Assembly (NCBI GenBank): GCA_035347995.1
Contig: DAOPQD010000121.1
Location: 1-8,325, forward strand
DNA length: 8,325 bases
Direction: 5' to 3'
Source: JAAZNO01 sp012798275
GTDB lineage: Bacteria > Chloroflexota > Anaerolineae > B4-G1 > SLSP01
Part shown: one piece after another, positions 1-7,400 of the stretch
Layout of the letters: each line of letters begins with the position of its first letter
Numbering within the stretch: position 1 is the first letter of the stretch
Position numbers and translations under genes: made by a program
The notes under the pieces: model-generated
Database searches by the model: none
Seen by the model: the letters and a program-made list of their open reading frames with translations, nothing else
What the model was told of the DNA's origin: nothing

Positions 1-36
1 AACCTTTGTGGCCTGTAGCTTTTGCCCCACCCCCAG

Positions 37-74
37 CCCCCTTCCCAACGGCGCCTGCGCCGTTGGGAAGGGGG
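37..74. repeat. Perfect 18-bp palindrome (hairpin 1)
   Basis: The arms at 37-54 and 57-74 are exact reverse complements with a 2-base centre (CT), so the apical pairs would open in a real hairpin. The outer part is C-rich on the left arm and the core is AACGGCGC. It is followed by an A-rich run (75-86), so on the + strand it is not followed by the T-tract of a classic intrinsic terminator. Confidence 0.9.
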
Positions 75-86
75 AGAAAAAATAAA

Positions 87-125
87 GGGGTTTTGCAGGC
101 GGGCGTAGCCCGCCTGCAAAACCCC
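87..125. repeat. Perfect 18-bp palindrome (hairpin 2)
   Basis: The arms at 87-104 and 108-125 are exact reverse complements around the loop GTA. The outer block is GGGGTTTTGC, with strand polarity opposite to the first and third palindromes. An A-run at 128-134 follows. Read on the - strand, A-rich DNA on either side becomes T-rich, so the array could act as a terminator for leftward transcription. That is inference. Confidence 0.9.
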
Positions 126-137
126 ACAAAAAAAGTT

Positions 138-172
138 CCCCTTTCCCCCGCGCAAAGCGCGGGGGAAAGGGG
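138..172. repeat. Perfect 16-bp palindrome (hairpin 3)
   Basis: The arms at 138-153 and 157-172 are exact reverse complements around an AAA loop. The outer block CCCCTTTC resembles the outer block of hairpin 1, so the arms of hairpins 1 and 3 could also pair with each other in an alternative fold. Read leftward, the T-rich complement of the 128-134 A-run follows the stem closely, which would suit a - strand terminator, although no gene is seen on the right to use it. Confidence 0.9.
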
Positions 173-262
173 ACAAGGGATAGGGGGCAAAAGTTGATAC
201 TCAATCTTCGAGGGTTGCCAGGAAACCTTGTGTTTTTTAGTCAGTGGCTGAACAGTTACCGT

Positions 263-287
263 GTGAGTTGTGAGCTGTGAGTCGTGA
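263..287 (+). repeat. GTGAG tandem repeat, 7-bp period
   Basis: Three 7-bp units GTGAGTT, GTGAGCT and GTGAGTC (263-283) are followed by a partial GTGA (284-287). The last two bases vary while GTGAG is constant. The repeat lies about 60-85 bp upstream of the aldo/keto reductase start. It may be a low-complexity intergenic repeat or a cluster of protein-binding sites; nothing in the sequence decides between them. Confidence 0.6.
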
Positions 288-322
288 TCGAAGACCGCGA
301 CGGCTCTCTTCTCACGACTCAC
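277..322. promoter_or_regulatory. 11-bp inverted repeat upstream of the reductase
   Basis: GTGAGTCGTGA at 277-287 and its exact complement at 312-322 are separated by 24 bp. The structure ends 14 bases before the AGGAGG of the following gene, so it would lie in the 5' leader if transcription starts upstream. It could be an operator or an mRNA stem-loop near the ribosome binding site. The left arm shares bases with the GTGAG tandem repeat. A regulatory role is inference. Confidence 0.45.
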
Positions 323-336
323 TGCTCTCTATTTCC

Positions 337-342
337 AGGAGG
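337..342 (+). promoter_or_regulatory. Ribosome binding site of the aldo/keto reductase
   Basis: A full AGGAGG sits five bases before the ATG at 348. It fixes that start over internal methionines. Confidence 0.85.
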
Positions 343-347
343 AAACC

Positions 348-1343
348 ATGGACTACAAATTTTTAGGGAAGACGGGCGTACGGGTTTCATCGCTGTGCTT
401 TGGAACGATGTCATTCGGCGGCGATGCCGATGAGGAAACCTCCGCCGCGATGTTCCACCGCTGCCGCGAGACGGGCATCAACTTCTTCGATTGCGCCAAC
501 ACCTATCAGGGCGGGCGCGCCGAGGAAATCCTGGGGCGGCTGATCGCCCCCTGCCGCGACGAAGTGGTCATCACCAGCAAGGTTTACTTCCCGATGAGCG
601 CGGACGTGAACGCGCGCGGTGCGACCCGCTATCACATCCTGCGCGCCGTCGAAGACAGCCTCAGGCGCCTGAACACCGACCGCATTGATGTGTACTTCAT
701 CCACCGCTTCGACGACGACACCGCCCTTGAGGAGACCCTGCGGGTGTTGGACGACCTGGTCACCCAAGGCAAAATCCTCTACCCCGCCGCGAGCAATTTT
801 GCCGCCTGGCAAATCGCCAAAGCGCTGGGGCTCTCCGCCAGAGAGGGCTGGGCGCCCTTTGCCGTGATCCAACCGATGTACAATCTGGTGAAGCGGCAGG
901 CGGAAGTGGAGATCCTGCCCATGGCGCACTCTGAAAGGCTGGGCGTGATCCCCTACAGCCCCCTCGGCGGCGGCTTGCTCAGCGGCAAATACGGCGTGAA
1001 CCGCAGCCCAGAACAGGGACGGCTGACGACCAACAAGATGTATCAGACGCGCTATCAAGATGCCTGGATGCTCGAAGTGGCCGAGGCCTTCACCGCGTTT
1101 GCCCACGCCCACGGCTACTCGCCGGTAAGCCTGGCAGTCGCCTGGGTGGGCAGCCATCCCGCCGTGACTGCTCCCATCATCGGAGCGCGCAATCTGACAC
1201 AGCTGGAAGATTCCCTCGGGGCGCTCAAGATCGCCATGACGCCAGAACTGCGGGCGGAAATCAGCGCCCTTTCGCCGGAGCCCCCGCCCGCCACCGATCG
1301 CAGCGAGGAGCGCACGCCGTTCACTTACGGCAGCCGCAAGTAA
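348..1343 (+). CDS. Aldo/keto reductase family oxidoreductase
   Basis: This 331-residue protein is a complete member of the NAD(P)H-dependent aldo/keto reductase superfamily, cytosolic (beta/alpha)8-barrel enzymes that interconvert carbonyls and alcohols. The start FLGKTGVRVSSLCFGTM is the family's N-terminal signature. The catalytic tetrad is intact: Asp48 and Tyr53 (FFDCANTY), Lys78 (ITSK) and His119 (YFIH). The cofactor-binding part is recognisable in YSPLGGGLLSGKY and in GARN (279-282) followed by Gln285, which fits the loop that binds the NADP phosphate. The length is typical. One departure from the common pattern is PAASNF where most relatives have GVSNF at the beta-strand before the nicotinamide site. 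The resemblance is to the YhdN / L-glyceraldehyde-3-phosphate reductase-like branch, but the substrate cannot be read from sequence. The gene stands alone and converges on the macroglobulin gene. Superfamily assignment is firm; specific function is unknown. Confidence 0.96.
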   Translation: MDYKFLGKTGVRVSSLCFGTMSFGGDADEETSAAMFHRCRETGINFFDCANTYQGGRAEEILGRLIAPCRDEVVITSKVYFPMSADVNARGATRYHILRAVEDSLRRLNTDRIDVYFIHRFDDDTALEETLRVLDDLVTQGKILYPAASNFAAWQIAKALGLSAREGWAPFAVIQPMYNLVKRQAEVEILPMAHSERLGVIPYSPLGGGLLSGKYGVNRSPEQGRLTTNKMYQTRYQDAWMLEVAEAFTAFAHAHGYSPVSLAVAWVGSHPAVTAPIIGARNLTQLEDSLGALKIAMTPELRAEISALSPEPPPATDRSEERTPFTYGSRK

Positions 1344-1373
1344 AGCCGCCGTCACGCCTCCGACGACAGATAG

Positions 1374-1408
1374 CAGCAGCTGCCGCGGACGTCCTGCGGC
1401 AGCTGCTG
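1374..1408. terminator. Hairpin between converging genes
   Basis: A perfect 13-bp stem (1374-1386 with 1396-1408) encloses a 9-base loop, 30 bp after the reductase stop and 48 bp beyond the macroglobulin stop. Its position suggests a bidirectional terminator shared by the two converging genes. Neither side has a T-tract, so a classic intrinsic terminator is not fully supported; Rho-dependent ending or 3'-end protection are alternatives. Confidence 0.5.
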
Positions 1409-1413
1409 GATTT

Positions 1414-1429
1414 GGGGGAGCCCTCCCCC
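1414..1429. terminator. Small G/C hairpin in the convergent gap
   Basis: GGGGGAG at 1414-1420 pairs perfectly with CTCCCCC at 1423-1429. The centre is only two bases, so the apical pairs would open. On the + strand it lies just after the larger stem and a short TTT. It may reinforce termination of the reductase or macroglobulin transcript, but evidence is limited to position and symmetry. Confidence 0.35.
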
Positions 1430-1456
1430 GCCAGGGTGAAAACGGCCAGGCGCGCC

Positions 1457-4400
1457 TTACTCCCCCGTAATGGTGAAGACGCCGCCGTCACTGCGCCCGA
1501 AAACATCCGGGAAGTACATCTGATATGCGACCGCCGGCATCGCGCGGAACTCTCCTGCCACGCCCGCGCGCATGATGTAAGTGTACTCGTAGGTCCCGCG
1601 CGGCAGGTAAGTCGCAAAGAGCGTCACCTTCTCATCGCGCATCTCGGTGTAGGAGAACCACCACCATCCCCAGCCGTAACGCTGAAGCCAGCCACTCTCC
1701 TCCTCCGCTGTCTGGTTGACCAGCGTGGGCTGCGTGCCGATGACGCTGGCGGTCTTGAGGCTCACGTCCACCCCCTCGAAGCCCGCCGGCAAGGGCGATT
1801 CGACCACCACATAGTTGAGATCCGTCGGGACAATGAGGGTGAGTTTGACCTGAATCAGATCCCCCACCCGCGCGCGATCCACCAGCGATTGAGGAGCGTC
1901 CATGGGCGTGAAACTGCGCGACACGATGAGGCCGCGATCCAGGGCCTTGACCTGCTCCGCCGGCAGGAAGTATCGTAGTTGCGCCGTGTAGTAGAGCCGT
2001 CCCGGGCCGGGCAGGCGCTCGAGGACAAGGCGATTCGCCTGATCCGCCTCCAGCTCCGCGATGGCGACCTGCAATTCCTGAACTTCCGTCAACGTCTCAC
2101 GGGAGATGTCGCCCTCCGCGCGCAGTTGCCCGTTGAGGTAGAGGTTGCAGGCGAAATCACCCTCGAGCTCGCCTGTCGCGCGCATCGCCTCGGTGAGCGC
2201 CAGGAGCACCCACGCCGTCGTCTGCGTGGATTCCCAATAGCCCTCGCGCCGGCCGGCCATCAACCAGCGGATGCCATTGGCCAGCTCGGGACTGTCGGGT
2301 TTGAGCTGCGCCAACGTCCACAACACAATCGCCGTGCTACGGACGTCGGTGCTCATGTTCCAATAATCAGGGCGCGCTTCCTCCCAGTGCGTCCCGGTCG
2401 CGCTAAGGATGGCGTGATCGAGCAGCTCGCTGAGCAGCGTCTCCACCCGCGACGAGGCTTCGGGCGCCAGGGTATGCAACGCCATGGCCAGGAATGCCTG
2501 ACCGTATTGATCCAGCAAGCGACGCGAGGCAAAGAGCTGATTGGCGCGTCCCAGCTCCCCCTCCCCCACTTCCTCGCCGAAGACGCCGGTATATTCGCCC
2601 AGCACATACAGCATGTAGGCCAGGCGATTGGCAACGGCGGCGTCCGTTTCAGCCGTGATCGAGGGCAGATTCTCGCGCAGGTAGCCCACCGCCCGCGCCA
2701 TGACGTCTGTGTCCACGGCAAAACCCGCGCGATGCGCTTCGAGCAAGCCGTGCAACGCATAGGCCGTGAGAGTGATCTGGCTTTCGTCCGTCGTCCACCA
2801 GCCCCACCCGCCGTCGTAATGCTGCTGAGTGTACAACCGCTGCGTTGCCAGCGCGACCAACGCCTCCAGTTTAGCGCGCAGCTCCGGCTCGGCCACGCCC
2901 CATTCCTGCAGGGCGCGATAGGTGACGACGTTGGGCAGAAAACGGCTCACCGTCTGCTCCGTGCACTCGTAGGGATAGTGCTCCAGATAGCCCAACGCCT
3001 CCTGCGTCGCGCCAAGCAACGAGCCGTAGAGCTGCACGACCAGCTCGCCCTGCGTGGGATCGAAGGTCGGCGGCAGCTGCACCAGCTCCTGGCGCAGCCC
3101 CGGCTCTTCCATCATGCCGGTCGTCGCCACGACCTCCGGCGTCGCGTAGCGGTAAACGGGGACGACGTCCTCCCGCGCGTCGTAGAGCCGGCCGGCGCGC
3201 GCTTCAAAGCAGACGCGCACGCTTTCTTCAGCCGCAGGCGCCGTGACGGGCCACAGCACGCTGACCTTGTCGCCGCCCGCCACCGTGACGCTCTGGCGCG
3301 CCGGGCTATCGAGCTCCAATCCCTGCGGCGTGAGGACCACCTCGACGGTTAATGTCGCGGTAGTATGGTTGTGGATCACGGCGCCGATTTCCGCACGATC
3401 CCCCACGACGAAGAAACGCGGCAGGATCGGCCGCACCAGCAGGTCCAGCGTGCTCAAGACGTCCACATCGGCCTGCCCCACCCGCGCGTCGGCAGTGACG
3501 CCACGCGCCTGCATCCGCCAGGTCGTGAGATTGTCGGGCAGTGTCACCTCCACTTCTGCGCGTCCCTCCGGGCCGGTCCGCACCAAAGGATCCCAGAAGG
3601 CAGTGTCGGCGAAATTCGTGCGGACGAGGCCGCCGTCCACAGCGCCACCTCCGCCGCCCTTCCCGCCGGGCGCGAGATCGCGATTGGAAGCCTCTAGCGC
3701 GACCACCAACGGCACGCTGGTTCGCACCCCCACGCCCCGCGGCTGCCAGAAAGTCTCCAACAACGTCGGCCCCGGCTCATCGGCAAGCGCCAGCACGGCC
3801 AGATCCGCCAACCGCAGGGAGAGCTCCACGTCCACTGGCTTGCCCTGAGCGTCGGTCGCCAGGATCTCGTAGTGGACTTTCTCCCGCGGGCGATACGTCT
3901 CCCCTGCCTCCATGTCCCGGTCGGGGATGAGGCGGATTTGCAGCGCCTTATCCGCCACCGAAACCGGCAGCTCCACCATGCCCAATTTGAAGCTCGCCAT
4001 CCCCTGCGAAGCGCTCTCCGCTCCCTGCATGAGGAGCACGGAGACGAAAACATTGGGCGCGTAATCGGCGCGGATGGGGACGCGCAGCACTTCCGAGGTG
4101 CTCGTCAGGGTGCGCACCTCGGCTGTGATGATGTGCCCCCGCTCAATGGTGATCAGCGCCCGCACGGTGCCGCTGTAGGGCGAGGCGATGAGGATTTCGG
4201 CGGTGTCGCCTGCCGTATAGCTGTCGCGGTCGGCGATGAGATCAAAGCGGTTGTTGTTCTCCTGACGCCAGAAGGCACCCGTCCCTCCCCAGACCCAGAC
4301 GAAGGCCGCGCTGCGGATAACGTGCTCGCGCGCATCCCGCCCCACGGCGCGCACGCGATAACTGCCCGCGCGCGGCGGGATGAACGTTACCGCGCCCTGC

Positions 4401-7400
4401 CCGGCGGCGTCAGTCGTCACCGTCGTCGTGTAGACCGGCACCTCCTCCACGTCCCAGGTCCAGTAGAAAGCGCCGCTATCGGATTTCTCCCGCACGCTGT
4501 ACCAGCGTTGCTCCAGGACTGTCACCTCCAGAGGCACATTCCCGACCGGCCGGCTGTCCCAATCCACGGTAAGGACGTCCACCGCTTTGGGCGCCTTCGC
4601 CCTGGCGAGATAGCCGCGCGGCGCGAGGCCGATGTAGAAATCGCCCTTATGCGCGATGACGGCGGTACGATTGCTCACTGCCTGCCCGCTGATGTCGGTG
4701 ACAGTGAGCTCGAGCGTGAGCCGGCGGCTGCCCGTGTCGAGCGCGAGATCCACCGGCACGGTGAAGGTCACCTGTCCCGTCGCGTCGGTCATCCCCGCTC
4801 CCGAAGCCACAAACGCGCCGTAGCTCTCCGCCTCCTCACGGGTCCAATCGTAATCGGCCCAGCTGTAGAAGGGGCAGCTCGTCCCCGCCGGGCAGCGATA
4901 CTCGAAGTCATACGGGCTGCTCAGCAAGTTCCAGGTGACTTCAGCGTTGGTCACCGGCCCGCCGAAGTAGTAGGTCGCCTGTCCCCGCAGCTGGATGACG
5001 TCGCCATCCACATAGGCAGGCCGATCTGTCGTCACCTCGACCTGATATTCCGGCTTGCGATATTCCGCCACCTGGAAAGTCGTCCCAAAGGAAAGGTCGG
5101 TGTCGGGACGGCTGGCGTGGAGGTAGTAGACGCCCAAGGCCGCTTCCGAGCTGAGCGCGAGCTCGTCGTTGAAAGTGCCCATGTCGGTCAAGGGCAACGT
5201 GTTGGAATAGAGCTGTCGCCCCTGGGGATCCTCAATCCGCACCTGCAGGCTCTCGATCCCCACCGGCAGGCTGTAGCGAGCGTCATCGTCGGCGCGGAGA
5301 ATGCCCTTGAAGTAGACCGTTTGCCCGGGGCGATAGAGGGGGCGTTCCGTGTAGAGGTAGCCCCGATAATGACTCAAGTCGTAGCCGTAGTCCAGCCCAA
5401 ACTGCCACGGCTCGATCCCCTGCGTCCAGCTGTTGTACGTCACGGAAAAGTCGGGGTCGCCGGGGCTGCCGGAGAAAACGAAGAGGTCCTCCCACAGGTT
5501 CTCGCGTCGGAGGTCTTGCGACAGCCACAGCCCATCGGCGTCAGTCTCGCCGCCGGCAGTCCAGCCGCTGCTGGCAGAATTGAGGCGCAGCTTCAGCCCC
5601 GAACGCGGCAACCCGGTCGCCAGATCGGTCGCCCAGACGAGCGTCTCCGTTTCGGATTCCTTGAGGGTGAGGTTGAGGCCGGATTTGACGAAGAGCAGGC
5701 GTTCCGGCGCCTGGTCGGGCGAGGCGGCGAGCACTTCCGGCGCCGTGAGGCGCAGGTAGTAGATACCGGGCGGGAGGGGCGTCGCGGCGTTGGAACGCAA
5801 AGGGATCGGGATGAGGGCGTCGGTGTTGCGGGACTGATCCACCGGCACGGTCCATTGCTGCACGAGTTGCGCCGGGGTCGGATCGAATTTGTCCCAGGCG
5901 TCCCACCCGCCATAGGCGCTCAGGTTCATGAAAGTGTCCTCGTCCAGCGCGTAGAGTTCCACCTCCAGCCGCGAGACGTTGCGCGCTCCGGCATAGACCA
6001 CCGTCTCCGTGTAAGCGCCGTAGACCTGCAACCGCTCCGCCTGACGCAGCTGGACATAAGGCTCCAGGTCGCCGGTCGTGAAACGCACGTCCACGGCGCG
6101 ACCCAGGGGAGTCCCGTAGCGATCCAGCGCGCGCGCGTCGAGCTGCACGCGGTACACCGTCTGCGGCCGCATCTCAAAGGAAAGTCGGAGCTGGGTGTCG
6201 GAAGACGTCCAATCCGTGTAGACTTCCGTGACGGCGGGGGTGATGCGCACATAGCGCATGAAGCCTTCCCGCAACATCGGGCTCGCGAAGGTGATTTCCA
6301 CCTCACCCTGCGGGTTGACATGGACTGCCCCGTTGCGCGGCGTGATGTTCTCCACACCCGGCGACGGCGCGACGCGAAAAGTGGAAATCGTGTCGCTGAT
6401 TGTCACCCGCGGTCCCGACGCCGCCACAACGCCCGCCCGCAGCCGGGCGATGACGGCCGCGCCGCGCGGCAACGGCGTCGTCGGCGTGAAGATGAGGGTC
6501 TCCGTCATCGCGGGGGTTGCGCCGCCTGACCAGCCGATCGTCCCAGAAAGGCTCTGCCCGGCGGTCTCCAGCGTCAAGCGTTCCACCGCCGTCGCGTGCT
6601 GCACCGGCTGATTGAAGATCACGCGCACAGGCTGCGCCGGCCCCGCAAACGGCTCGCCGTCGGCCGGCTCCAGCGCCACGACCGCGGGGTCGAACGTGCT
6701 GAAGCGCCACTCGAAATCCCTTTCCAACGACGCGCCGAGGGTGTCGGTCAGGCTCTGCGTGATCCGCGCGCGGTACTCTGTCGCCGGCAGAAAACCGGTT
6801 GCCGGGTAGAAGATGTAAGTCGAGGGGTTGAGCCATTCCCCCTTGCCGGCGACGGCGGGGGTGAAGCTGAGCGGCTGAGGAAGGGCCGCCTGCTCACTGA
6901 GCGCCGAAAGCGGCACCACTGGCCGGCTAAAGATGACAACCACTCGCGCGGGTGGCTCCAGGCCCGTGGCGTCGGGCGCGGGCTGCACGTCGAGGACTTC
7001 GAGGTAGCCCTCGACGCTGAAATCGAACGTGACCGGCTCGACCAGCGGCAGTCCTTCGACGTTACGGGCGGTTTCGCCGATGCGCACGCGGTACGCAGCG
7101 CCGCGCGGCAGCGGGGACGCCGCCTCAAACGCCAGGGTACGCGCATCACGCCAGCGGAAGACACCGGCCACAGTAGGCGAGATGACGAACGCCGCCTCGA
7201 CGCTCGCGCGGTCCATCGGCTGATCGAAAATCAGCTCCAGCGGCGCGGTGCGAGGCTGCGCCGCGCCCGGCTCAGGGATGCGATACAGCAGGCGCGGCGC
7301 GGGATTGGGCAGGGGGGTCGGGGTCGGGGTCGGCGGGGTAGGAGTGGCCGACGGGAGCGTGGGGCCAGGCCGCGGCGTCGCGGTAGCAGGGGGTAACGTC

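Larger units (their letters stand above)
19..193. repeat. Composite palindromic element with three internal hairpins
   Basis: A 10-bp terminal inverted repeat (CTTTTGCCCC at 19-28, GGGGCAAAAG at 184-193) encloses three consecutive perfect palindromes at 37-74, 87-125 and 138-172, separated by short A-rich spacers. In each hairpin the outer arm is a homopolymer-rich block (C5TTCCC, GGGGTTTTG, CCCCTTTC5) and the inner arm is a different GC-rich core. This looks like a dispersed non-coding repeat, of the MITE or REP/BIME kind, able to form a cruciform in DNA or a multi-stem RNA. There is no transposase and no obvious target-site duplication at its ends. Mobility is inference; the palindromes are direct observation. 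Confidence 0.8.
1..347. other. Gene-free upstream region
   Basis: I see no credible gene in this stretch. A 63-codon open frame at 6-197 consists almost entirely of the arms of palindromes and has no ribosome binding site. The left half (19-193) is a composite palindromic repeat. The middle (about 194-260) is lower in GC and could hold the promoter of the aldo/keto reductase, but no convincing -35/-10 pair is visible. The right part (263-322) carries a short tandem repeat and an inverted repeat that end just before the ribosome binding site. Any gene to the left of the window is unknown, so whether the hairpins terminate its transcript cannot be judged. Confidence 0.8.

Noticed and set aside
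37..172. CRISPR-like array suggested by successive repeats.
   Set aside because: The three units are palindromes with different cores and lengths, not identical direct repeats separated by uniform unique spacers, and no cas gene is present.
6..197. 63-codon open frame at the left edge.
   Set aside because: It is made almost entirely of palindrome arms and has no ribosome binding site or recognisable protein pattern.
215..243. Possible promoter of the reductase: TTGCCA at 215-220 and TAGTCA at 238-243 with a 17-bp spacer.
   Set aside because: The -35 is fair, but the -10 matches TATAAT at only two positions, so it is not reported as a feature.
411..1355. 314-codon - strand open frame opposite the aldo/keto reductase.
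   Set aside because: It is in the same codon register as the reductase, which explains its openness. The sense frame has a full catalytic tetrad and a strong ribosome binding site.
2353..2760. 135-codon - strand frame inside the macroglobulin gene, along with many smaller frames.
   Set aside because: Shifted-frame shadows of the macroglobulin gene, rich in Arg, Pro and Cys, without ribosome binding sites or domain signatures.
3872..6529. Long + strand open frame of 885 codons antisense to the macroglobulin gene, with similar ones at 1412-1978, 1979-3352 and 6596-7396.
   Set aside because: All are in exact codon register with the macroglobulin gene, so their stops can arise only from sense TTA, CTA or TCA codons, which are rare here. 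The predicted products are His/Arg-rich and unlike any family I recognise.
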